Assembly: GCF_900112305.1 (NCBI RefSeq)
Contig: NZ_FOKT01000010.1
Coordinates: 26,426-90,425 of the forward strand
Direction of reading: 5' to 3'
Origin: Microbulbifer thermotolerans
GTDB lineage: Bacteria > Pseudomonadota > Gammaproteobacteria > Pseudomonadales > Cellvibrionaceae
DNA length: 64,000 bases
Part shown: in pieces, positions 22,593 through 30,122 of the stretch
Layout of the letters: each line of letters opens with the position of its first letter
Position numbering within the stretch: position 1 is the first letter of the stretch
The notes under the pieces: generated by a model
The model's input: the letters and a program-made list of their open reading frames with translations, nothing else
Told to the model about the DNA's origin: nothing
The model's database searches: none
Position numbers and translations under genes: made by a program

Positions 22593-22859
22593 TTAAGCAG
22601 CCAGCTTCTTGATTTGCGCGTTCAGGCGGCTCTTGTGACGGGCGGCCTTATTCTTGTGAATAATGCCTTTGTCCGCTATGCGGTCGATCACTGGTACCGC
22701 TTCTGCGTAGGCTGCTTTGGCTTTTTCCGCGTCGCCTGCATTGATGGCCGCAACTACCTTCTTGATGTAGGTGCGCACCATGGAGCGCAGACTGGCGTTG
22801 TGCTTGCGGCGCTTGTCGTTTTGGCGCGCGCGTTTCTTCGCTTGAGGTGAGTTGGCCAC
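22593..22859 (-). CDS. rpsT: 30S ribosomal protein S20
   Basis: S20, 88 residues, a 16S rRNA-binding protein. [18 protein letters not shown] and [16 protein letters not shown] are diagnostic, and the protein is nearly all basic helices. It has its own strong promoter and a leader of about 60 bases. In Pseudomonas it adjoins murJ divergently; here the pds module separates them. Confidence 0.98.
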   Translation of the reverse strand: MANSPQAKKRARQNDKRRKHNASLRSMVRTYIKKVVAAINAGDAEKAKAAYAEAVPVIDRIADKGIIHKNKAARHKSRLNAQIKKLAA

Positions 22860-22929
22860 CGGTTGCTCCTGTCTGGAATCTTAATAAATCTCTAACTAAC
22901 AGGCCCCGTGGGCCCGATCGGGACGCGAC

Positions 22930-22957
22930 ATTATCCCCACCGCTGGTTGTTTGTCAA
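22930..22957 (-). promoter_or_regulatory. strong sigma-70 promoter of rpsT
   Basis: On the minus strand a consensus TTGACA and GATAAT with 16-bp spacing, followed by a GC-rich discriminator (GTCGCGTCC). A CCCGATCGGG palindrome (22913-22922) falls at the expected transcription start. Confidence 0.8.
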
Positions 22958-22987
22958 CCGCTGGGGAGGGTTGTGCGCGGCGCTGGT

Positions 22988-25012
22988 CTAGCGGGGCAGT
23001 TCGAGAGTGAAGATCACCCCGCTGCCGTCTTCGCGGTTGGTCGCCGTCAGGCGCCCGCGGTGGAAATCGGCGATTAGCCGGGCGATATGCAGGCCCAGGC
23101 CCAGGTGGCCCGCTTTGCCCCCGTCGTCGCGTATTGAGACAAGGGAGTCGAACAGCTTTTGTGTATAGCCTTCCGGCAGCAATGGGCCGTCGTTTTCCAC
23201 CGACAGCCGGTACCAGTCCGCCGACGGCTGCAGCGAGACCCGAATCTCACTGCCGGCGGGCGCGAAACTGCAGGCGTTATCCACCAGCTTGTCCAGCAGC
23301 TGGGCCAGTAGTTCCGGAGCGCCGCAAAGCGGCATTGTGCCGTAGGGTTTCTCCAGAGTGAATTTGTGCCCTGGCTGGGCGTCCGCGTAGCTTTGTATCA
23401 GCACTTCCAGCAGGTCCGCCAAATCGAAGTCTTCCCTTTCCGCCTGTTGGATGCTGGCTTCTAGATGGCTGGCGGCGGCCAGACTGTTGAGAATGCCGGA
23501 AAGGCGGGCGCTGCCCTCCATGGCCCGCTCGGCGTAGCGGCGGTTCTGTTCGTCGAGCGTCCCGGCGGCCAAGTTGTCGAGGGACGAACGTACGACGGCC
23601 AGGGGGGTGCGCAATTCGTGGGACAGTTTGCTCGCCAGGGTACGCAAATACTGGTGGTACTGATCCAGCTCGGCGAGCAGGCTGGCGAAGGCTCGATTCA
23701 GCGCGCCCAGTTCGTCGTCCATGCGCGAGCGGGGGAAGTTGCCGCGCAATTTCCCGCTGGCATCTACGGCATTTTGCGCCGCGCGATGCAGGCGGCGGAT
23801 GCGCCAGGACAGCCAGCTGGCGTAACCCAGCAGAAGTAACAGCGCAGTACCGGCAGCGACACAACTGATCAGCCACAGGCGATGGGCGGCGGACTCTGTC
23901 AGGGACTGTAGTACCTGGCCGGATTGCAGAGCGATAACCCGGCCCAGCAAGGGGCGCTCGACGACATCGTCGGCGCGGGTGACGACTGGCACGCTGACGG
24001 CGCCGATGCGGCTCGCGAAAGGGCCGCGGAACCATTGCCGGGCGGTGACGCGGTTTTGGGTCAGGGTTGAGGGCAGAGTGTCCTCTGGCATGGGGGACTG
24101 GGGCTCTCCGCTCAGCAGTCGGCGGTAGATCCAGCTGCGCAGCCAGAATTGCGATTCTTTTTCATAAGCCGCTTCTATCTGTCCGCTGCCGGCGAGCAGG
24201 AAGCCCTCGCTGTCCACAACAGCCAAATGCAGTTGGGGGCGCGCGAAATGATCCAGTTCCGCCTGCAGTTGGGGCAGGGGCCGCACCAGCTTGCCGGGGC
24301 GGCCGTCCGCAGGCAGGGTGCCGGCGTTGCGCCGGGGCTGGCCGCCATCGCTGTCGGCGCGGTCGGCGATCTCCAGCGCCAGCTCTCCGCCCGTCAAGGA
24401 AAGGGGGATGGCCATTTCCAGCTGATAGCCGCTGGCGGAGGAAGTCCAGCGGCCGCGCAGACGCAGTTCCCTTTCATCTGTGCCGCGGGAGGGGTTGTGC
24501 CAGAGGGCGTGGACTGGCCCCTGGCTAGCGACCGGCAGGGTGTAGTGGTGGTCAGCGGTGTGGATTGCGACTGCGTCGCCGCTGGCCAAAAGGCCTGTGC
24601 GCGGATCGTGGTGGGCGGGGGTGCGGTCGGCCACGGTCAACAACAGATAGACGTGATTGTCGAACTGGCCCAGGGTCACCTGCGCGAAGGGGCTGCCGTC
24701 CGTGTCTGGCAGTTGTCGTGCCGGCAACCGCCACTGGCGCCATTCATCGCCGTAGCCGTCGAGCAGCGGTGCCTGGGGCAGGGGGTGCAAATAGAGTTGT
24801 GCGCCCGGCGGTCGGGCGTGGCGTTCGGGGTCCGGGGCTATCAGTTGCGGCGCGCTGGCAAGCCTCGCTGCCACAGCGCTGGCGGTGGCCTCCAGGGCTT
24901 GGATCTGCCCTTGGGCCAGCGCTTGCTCCACTTGGCGCAAGTATTGGCAGCCGGCCCAGGGCAGTGCCAGGGCGACCAGGCTGACGAGTAGTAGCTGGCG
25001 GCGCAGTTTCAC
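22988..25012 (-). CDS. pdsS: proteobacterial dedicated sortase system histidine kinase PdsS
   Basis: Membrane sensor kinase of 674 residues (GTG start). An N-terminal helix (residues about 5-22) and a second one near residues 384-404 bracket a large periplasmic region; after that come a HAMP-like linker, the HisKA box SHELRTPLAVVRSSLDN, an N box DKLVDNACSFAP and a G box GLGLHIARLIADFHRG. The periplasmic part has LLDGYGDEWRQW and, later, GYQLEMAIPLS, which resemble a carbohydrate-binding CBM9-type fold. This layout and its PdsR and PdsO neighbours match the marine dedicated-sortase kinase family (TIGR03785). It presumably phosphorylates PdsR. No sortase is adjacent. Confidence 0.82.
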   Translation of the reverse strand: MKLRRQLLLVSLVALALPWAGCQYLRQVEQALAQGQIQALEATASAVAARLASAPQLIAPDPERHARPPGAQLYLHPLPQAPLLDGYGDEWRQWRLPARQLPDTDGSPFAQVTLGQFDNHVYLLLTVADRTPAHHDPRTGLLASGDAVAIHTADHHYTLPVASQGPVHALWHNPSRGTDERELRLRGRWTSSASGYQLEMAIPLSLTGGELALEIADRADSDGGQPRRNAGTLPADGRPGKLVRPLPQLQAELDHFARPQLHLAVVDSEGFLLAGSGQIEAAYEKESQFWLRSWIYRRLLSGEPQSPMPEDTLPSTLTQNRVTARQWFRGPFASRIGAVSVPVVTRADDVVERPLLGRVIALQSGQVLQSLTESAAHRLWLISCVAAGTALLLLLGYASWLSWRIRRLHRAAQNAVDASGKLRGNFPRSRMDDELGALNRAFASLLAELDQYHQYLRTLASKLSHELRTPLAVVRSSLDNLAAGTLDEQNRRYAERAMEGSARLSGILNSLAAASHLEASIQQAEREDFDLADLLEVLIQSYADAQPGHKFTLEKPYGTMPLCGAPELLAQLLDKLVDNACSFAPAGSEIRVSLQPSADWYRLSVENDGPLLPEGYTQKLFDSLVSIRDDGGKAGHLGLGLHIARLIADFHRGRLTATNREDGSGVIFTLELPR

Positions 25013-25166
25013 GCTGTCATCCTATGCAGTGACAAACGGGTTGGGAAGGCGGGGCGCCCATAGCGCGACTGTCCCGGCCGCAGCTGAGACTTTTCCGTGG
25101 CGGTGTGGAGAGGGAAGTGGGACGCGTCTTTTGTGGTCATGACCTGCACCGTCAGGGTGCCTTCCC

Positions 25167-25856
25167 TCAGGCTCGCCATCGGTAGCCCATACCGTAGGCA
25201 GTGGCGATCGCGTTGAATTCGGCATCCAGGGCCTGGAATTTGCGCCGGATGCGCTTTACGTGGGAGGTGATAGTGTTGTCATCCAATACCACACGCGCCG
25301 CTTCCATCAGCTGGCTGCGGGACTTTACATGGCCGGGACGTTTGGCCAGGGCGTGCACTATCCAGAATTCGGTCACTGTCAGGTCTACGCGCTCGCCGTT
25401 CCAGTGGCAGTGCAGGCGAGAAATGTCCAGCTCCAGCTTGCCTTGAGTGAGGGTTTCACTGTCGTCGCTCTGATCCCGCAGTACGCTGACACGGCGCAGC
25501 AGGGCGTTGATGCGCGCCTGCATATGGGGCAGGGAGATATCTTTGGTCAGGTAGTCGTCGGCGCCGAGGCGCAGGCCCGAGATGATGTCCAGCTCCGAGT
25601 CGCGTGCGGTTAGAAAAAGGATCGGCAGGGTGGGCGCCATGGCGCGCAGTTCGCGGCACAGTTCGAAACCGCCCTCCACTTCGGCGCCCAATCCCACATC
25701 GATCACGGCCAAGTCAGGGAGTCTCTGCCGAAAGGCATCCAGTGCCGCGGGGCGAGATTCGTAGAGTTCGACCCGGTAGCCGCTGCGGCGCAGGGCGTCG
25801 CGGTAGTTTTCAGCGATGGCGCGTTCGTCTTCAACAATGGCGATGGTGGCGGTCAT
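25167..25856 (-). CDS. pdsR: proteobacterial dedicated sortase system response regulator PdsR
   Basis: OmpR-type response regulator of 229 residues. Receiver domain: acidic pocket EDE near residue 9, phosphorylated Asp about 53 in VIDVGLG, FLTARDS near residue 84 and the conserved Lys in LTKDISLPH. The C-terminal winged helix contains DNTITSHVKRIRRKF and ends in AYGMGYRW. The GFELCRELRA and SGLRLGADDYLTKDISLPH stretches match the marine sortase regulator family (TIGR03787). Start at 25856 is taken because the longer frame to 26003 reads no receiver sequence. A 154-bp gap separates it from pdsS. Confidence 0.85.
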   Translation of the reverse strand: MTATIAIVEDERAIAENYRDALRRSGYRVELYESRPAALDAFRQRLPDLAVIDVGLGAEVEGGFELCRELRAMAPTLPILFLTARDSELDIISGLRLGADDYLTKDISLPHMQARINALLRRVSVLRDQSDDSETLTQGKLELDISRLHCHWNGERVDLTVTEFWIVHALAKRPGHVKSRSQLMEAARVVLDDNTITSHVKRIRRKFQALDAEFNAIATAYGMGYRWRA

Positions 25857-26118
25857 AGGTAAAGGCGCGAGTGTTCTGGTACAAAGTTGGAATCCGTTCT
25901 GACGCCCTCCGGCGGTGCGGTGCGGCGATGTCGCAGGATGATGCCTTATTGGCGCGAAATCAAAAAGGCGGACGGCAGGCGCCCGCAAGTACATCAAGTA
26001 CAACAGGGGTTCGCACTGGAGGGGTATAAGCGGGCCGGTGCGCTGCCTGGATTTTCGGTCCGGGCAAGGCCGTGCGGCCCATAGTTCTTACGCGGATGAG
26101 TCAGAGGTTGCGCGGCAC

Positions 26119-26817
26119 TCAGAAGTTACCGGCCATGGATTCCGGCAAGTTGAAGTGGATGTCAACGCGGCGCTCCATTGCGTAGGCGTCGGCATCGCCG
26201 CGCGGGGCCTTGGAATGGGTGGCGCCCAGTGCCTGGCGGCTGATGCGGGTGGCATCGACGCCGTAGCTTTCCAGTGCCCGTTGGACGGAAAGAGCGCGTT
26301 GGTCGGACAGCACATTGTTATAACCGTCGCTGCCGCGGGGATCGGCCCGTCCTTCAAGGCGCACGTGTAACTGGGGGTGGCGGTTGAGAAAGTTTGCCAG
26401 CGCTTCAACCTGGCGCAGCTGGCCTTCTTTCAGCTGGTCATCGCCGGTGGTGAAGAGCAGTTGAAACCGCAGGGAGTCGACGGCGAGCTCGTTGGCGTCG
26501 TTGGCCGACAGTCGCGCGGCGTCGAGTTGTTGTGCCAGATCGTTCAGTTCTGCGCGGCTCTCGGTCAATTGTGTCGCCAGCATGTCTGCCTCTTCTGCTT
26601 GTTTGATCTGCTCGCCCAGCCAGGCTCCGCCCAGGGCACCGGCGATAAACCCGACCGGACCACCCACTGCGGCGCCGGCTACCGCGGCTCCGGTAAATAC
26701 AGTGGCCTGCTTGGCCGGTGTGAGCTTCGATCCCTGGAACCCTTCTCGCTGCTCTGTTGCCTGAGCGCCGGTGGCAATGAGGGAACCCAGAGTCGCAACC
26801 ATCAGTACTTTTTTCAT
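26119..26817 (-). CDS. pdsO: sortase-system-associated OmpA-like protein PdsO
   Basis: Envelope protein of 232 residues with a signal peptide ending GAQA near residue 20. A glycine-rich zipper-like membrane segment follows (GAAVAGAAVGG, FIAGALGGAWLG), then a short coiled-coil stretch (QAEEADMLATQLTESRAEL), then a C-terminal OmpA-type peptidoglycan-binding domain with VRLEGRADPRGSDGYN and LSDQRALSVQRALESYGV. This arrangement and its position beside pdsR/pdsS match the PdsO family (TIGR03789), function unknown. It is 262 bp upstream of pdsR on the same strand, so it may have its own promoter. Confidence 0.85.
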   Translation of the reverse strand: MKKVLMVATLGSLIATGAQATEQREGFQGSKLTPAKQATVFTGAAVAGAAVGGPVGFIAGALGGAWLGEQIKQAEEADMLATQLTESRAELNDLAQQLDAARLSANDANELAVDSLRFQLLFTTGDDQLKEGQLRQVEALANFLNRHPQLHVRLEGRADPRGSDGYNNVLSDQRALSVQRALESYGVDATRISRQALGATHSKAPRGDADAYAMERRVDIHFNLPESMAGNF

Positions 26818-26973
26818 AATCCGTCTCCTTGCGGTATGTCGGTCTTCAGAGGGGCCAACGCTGTTTCCGGCCCGGTTGAGACTTATTTAATAACCGCAAA
26901 GAGGCGCTCAAATGGCGCGGCTATGGCGAACTCAAGCGCAATTATGGCGAAATATGGCAACCGCCCCGCGCGC

Positions 26974-27141
26974 TCACCGATCTTGCTTCCCTTTGGCTGG
27001 TCTGCCGCCTTGGCGGTGGTAACGGTTGTCGCGAGGCGCTTCTATGCGCACTCTTATCCGCTGCGGACGCGGGCCGAGTGCCACTGCGACATACAGCACC
27101 AATGCCAGTGCCAGAGCAATCATCAGTGTATTGATGGCCAT
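26974..27141 (-). CDS. small single-span membrane protein (55 residues)
   Basis: Predicted 55-residue protein read from the minus strand between pdsO and murJ. The ATG has a good AAGGAG ribosome site eight bases upstream. Residues about 5-22 (TLMIALALALVLYVAVAL) form one helix; the rest is Arg/Lys-rich (RPQRIRVRIEAPRDNRYHRQ) and ends at a TGA. A second frame in the same place (91 residues, minus strand) lacks these properties. No homologue is recognised, and coding status rests on start context and hydropathy alone. Confidence 0.5.
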   Translation of the reverse strand: MAINTLMIALALALVLYVAVALGPRPQRIRVRIEAPRDNRYHRQGGRPAKGKQDR

Positions 27142-27324
27142 CCATTCTCTCCTTGCGCCACCATTCCTTTGGGACGCACCACTTGCTCATTTCGAGTATA
27201 GGCTCGTGCGCTGGCATCCGTAGGACCCAGACACTTCCCGGTTTCCGTCCTTGGGGGGAAATTTAAGGTAGACTTTGCGGCCACGCCTCTACCGATTGCA
27301 ACCCTTTTGCCAGGAGTCGCCGCT

Positions 27325-28956
27325 TTGTCACAGCCGCCCGCCAGCCCGAATCAGCCTCACAGCAATGCGGGTGATCGAGGTACCGGTTCCGGTGCTGCAC
27401 GATTGCTGCGTGGCAGCTCTATTGTCGGGGGCGCGACCATGTTGTCCCGGGTCATGGGATTGGTTCGCGACATGGTTTTGGCGCGCTTTGCCGGTGCCGG
27501 CGATGCCGCAGATGCCTTTTTTGTGGCCTTCAAGATCCCCAATTTTTTTCGCCGCCTTTTCGCCGAGGGTGCCTTTGCCCAGGCTTTCGTGCCGGTACTG
27601 GCCGAGTACCGGCAGAGCGGCGGAATTGCCGCGGCGCGGGAGCTGAATGACAGGGTTGCGGGGGCCTTGGGCGGCACACTGCTGTTGGTAACCCTGTTCG
27701 GCGTGCTCTGCGCGCCCTTGGTGGCGGGAATTTTTGCATTCGGCTGGTGGTGGGACGGCGGCGAGCGGGAAAAGTTCGACCTGGCGGTGGATATGTTGCG
27801 CATCACTTTTCCCTACTTGATGCTGATTTCCCTGACAGGCTTTGCCGGGGCGATTTTGAACAGCTTTGACCGCTTTGCTGTGCCAGCGTTGACCCCGGTA
27901 CTGTTGAATCTGGTCCTGATTGCCGCCGCGACGGTTGCCGCGGGTTGGTTTGAGCCGCAGATCATGGCGCTCGCCTGGGGGGTCTCCGCTGCGGGTACTG
28001 TTCAGCTCCTGTTCCAGATTCCATTTCTGGCCCGCCTCGGGCTGTTGCCGCGGCCGCGCTGGGACTGGCAATACCCCGGGGTGCGAAAGATCCTCAGGCT
28101 GATGGCGCCAGCCATTTTCGGCGTGTCCGTGACCCAGATCAGTCTGGTGCTGGATACGCTGCTCGCCTCTTTCCTGCCTTCTGGCAGTGTGTCCTGGTTG
28201 TATTTCTCCGACCGTCTGACGGAGTTGCCGCTGGGTGTTTTCGGTGTCGCCGTGGCTACGGTGATACTGCCGAGTCTGTCGCGCCAGCACGCGGACGGAG
28301 ACCCCGAGCGCTTCCGACACACGCTGGACTGGGCGCTGCGCAGCGTGACACTGATCTCACTGCCGGCTTCAGTAGCGCTGGTGGCCCTGGCAGAGCCGCT
28401 GTTGACGACATTGTTTCAGTACGGGGCTATGGCACCGCGGGATATGGCAATGTCCGCCTGGTCGCTGCGCGCTTATTCCCTGGGCCTTCTGGCATTCATG
28501 CTGATCAAAGTGTTGGCGCCGGGCTACTTTGCCCGTCAGGATACCTATACGCCGGTGCGCTTCGGTCTGATCGCCATCGCTGCCAAGATGTTGTTGAGTT
28601 TGGCGTTCGTCATTCCTCTCAATCATTATTTCAGGCTGGGTCATATGGGGCTGGCGCTGGCCACCGCTTGCCAGGCTGTGATCAATGCCTGGCTGCTGTA
28701 CCAGGGACTGCGCCGCGACCATATCTATCGTCCGGAGGCTGGCTGGGGTGTTTATTTGCTGCGCCTGCTGGCGGCGAATCTGGCGATGATGGGGGTACTG
28801 TTGCTGGCGCTGCACTATTGGCGGGATTGGAGCGACTGGTCCTGGTTGGATCGCGCCTGGCGAATGGGCATGCTGGTGGCTGGTGGTGGTGCTACTTATC
28901 TGTTGACCCTTTTTGTGGTTGGCCTGAGGCCCCGTCATTTTCGCGCTGCCGGTTGA
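27325..28956 (+). CDS. murJ: lipid II flippase MurJ
   Basis: MurJ (MviN) moves lipid II across the inner membrane for peptidoglycan synthesis. Start TTG at 27325 is chosen because CAGGAG precedes it by eight bases; this gives 543 residues with a short Ser/Pro-rich N-tail. About 14 membrane helices follow. Diagnostic segments are TMLSRVMGLVRDMVLA, DAFFVAFKIPNFFRRLFAEGAFAQAFVPV (read in parts), and the VATVILPSLSRQHA region. It is followed after 128 bp by ribF, the arrangement in Pseudomonas, though here the pds module lies on the other side. Confidence 0.95.
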   Translation: MSQPPASPNQPHSNAGDRGTGSGAARLLRGSSIVGGATMLSRVMGLVRDMVLARFAGAGDAADAFFVAFKIPNFFRRLFAEGAFAQAFVPVLAEYRQSGGIAAARELNDRVAGALGGTLLLVTLFGVLCAPLVAGIFAFGWWWDGGEREKFDLAVDMLRITFPYLMLISLTGFAGAILNSFDRFAVPALTPVLLNLVLIAAATVAAGWFEPQIMALAWGVSAAGTVQLLFQIPFLARLGLLPRPRWDWQYPGVRKILRLMAPAIFGVSVTQISLVLDTLLASFLPSGSVSWLYFSDRLTELPLGVFGVAVATVILPSLSRQHADGDPERFRHTLDWALRSVTLISLPASVALVALAEPLLTTLFQYGAMAPRDMAMSAWSLRAYSLGLLAFMLIKVLAPGYFARQDTYTPVRFGLIAIAAKMLLSLAFVIPLNHYFRLGHMGLALATACQAVINAWLLYQGLRRDHIYRPEAGWGVYLLRLLAANLAMMGVLLLALHYWRDWSDWSWLDRAWRMGMLVAGGGATYLLTLFVVGLRPRHFRAAG

Positions 28957-29020
28957 ACCCGTACCCGCCGACTCAGTAGTGGCTGTCTCGGGACTGCGTT
29001 TGTGGCCAGAATCTCCGTCA

Positions 29021-29049
29021 CTGACCGCCAATCACTTATCCGCTATACT
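29021..29049 (+). promoter_or_regulatory. candidate promoter of the ribF operon
   Basis: CTGACC at 29021 and TATACT at 29044 with a 17-bp spacer and a GCGCCGC discriminator, 36 bp before ribF. Confidence 0.6.
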
Positions 29050-29084
29050 GCGCCGCTCGATTTCGTGAGGATGGAAAGACCACT

Positions 29085-30056
29085 TTGGCCCCAGAGCGCG
29101 AACTGATCCGCGGGTTGCACAACCTGCGCTCCTGTCACAGAGGCTGCGTGGCCACTATCGGCTCGTTTGACGGCGTTCACCTGGGGCACCAGGCGATTAT
29201 CGCGCAGTTAAATCGGCGTGCCCGAGAGTTGGGTTTGCCCTCTGTTGCGATTATCTTCGAGCCCCAGCCTCATGAGTATTTTTCCGGTGAGCGGGCGCCG
29301 GCGCGACTGATGCGCTTTAAAGAAAAGGTGTTGGCTCTGTTCGATGCCGGAGTGGACCGGGTGTTGTGCCTCCAGTTCAATGAAAAGCTGCGCAGCCTGA
29401 GCGCGCAGGGCTTTATTCAGCGCATACTTGTGGATGGACTGAATATTGGCCATTTAGTGGTTGGCGATGACTTCCGCTTCGGCTGCGATCGCAGTGGTGA
29501 TTACCATTTGCTGCAGCGGGTGGGGCAGCAGGCCGGGTTTAGCGTCGAGGATACGGCAACGGTGGAAATCCGCGGTGCGCGGGTCAGCAGCACGCGCATC
29601 CGGGCGGCGCTGGAGGCCGCGGATTTTGAGCTGGCGGAGACGCTGCTCGGCAGGCCTTATCGGATCACCGGCCGCGTGGCGCCGGGGCGGGCGCTGGGGC
29701 GACAGCTGGGGGCGCCCACCGCCAATGTGCGCCTGCAACGCTACCGTTCGCCATTGGTGGGCGTATACACGGTGCGCGTCAGCGCAACCAGAGGCCCGCA
29801 GCTTGTCGATGGCCGCAAGGCCGTCGACGGTGTGGCCAACGTGGGGTTCCGCCCCACGGTGGAGGGCGCGGGCGCCGAGCCACTGCTGGAGGTTAACCTG
29901 TTCGATTTCGATGGCGATCTCTACGGCCGCGAGTTGGCGGTGGAGTTCTGCCACAAATTGCGTGATGAGGAAAAGTTCGCCTCCCTGGAGGCGCTGAAAG
30001 CGCGGATCGCCAGGGATATTGCGGAGGCGAAAACGTGGTTTGCACAAAATCCATAG
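29085..30056 (+). CDS. ribF: bifunctional riboflavin kinase / FAD synthetase
   Basis: RibF makes FMN from riboflavin and then FAD. The 323-residue protein has an N-terminal nucleotidyltransferase domain (TIGSFDGVHLGHQAII near residue 25, VVGDDFRFG near residue 125, SSTRIRAAL near residue 168) and a C-terminal flavokinase domain (GRVAPGRALGRQLGAPTAN near residue 194, VANVGFRPTV near residue 250). A TTG at 29085 is used as start; the ATG at 29071 is out of frame, so the exact first codon is uncertain by a few residues. First gene of the ribF-ileS-lspA-fkpB-ispH operon. Confidence 0.94.
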   Translation: MAPERELIRGLHNLRSCHRGCVATIGSFDGVHLGHQAIIAQLNRRARELGLPSVAIIFEPQPHEYFSGERAPARLMRFKEKVLALFDAGVDRVLCLQFNEKLRSLSAQGFIQRILVDGLNIGHLVVGDDFRFGCDRSGDYHLLQRVGQQAGFSVEDTATVEIRGARVSSTRIRAALEAADFELAETLLGRPYRITGRVAPGRALGRQLGAPTANVRLQRYRSPLVGVYTVRVSATRGPQLVDGRKAVDGVANVGFRPTVEGAGAEPLLEVNLFDFDGDLYGRELAVEFCHKLRDEEKFASLEALKARIARDIAEAKTWFAQNP

Positions 30057-30122
30057 GGGCGGGATATTCGCCCTTGCCCCGCCAGAATTCAATGATCAGC
30101 ACTTGAGCCAAGCGGATACCCA

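Noticed and set aside
26942..27217. 91-codon minus-strand frame overlapping the small ORF
   Set aside because: Starts in the ribosome-site region of the 55-residue ORF, lacks any hydrophobic segment, and is rich in Arg, Ser and Pro as expected of an out-of-frame reading.
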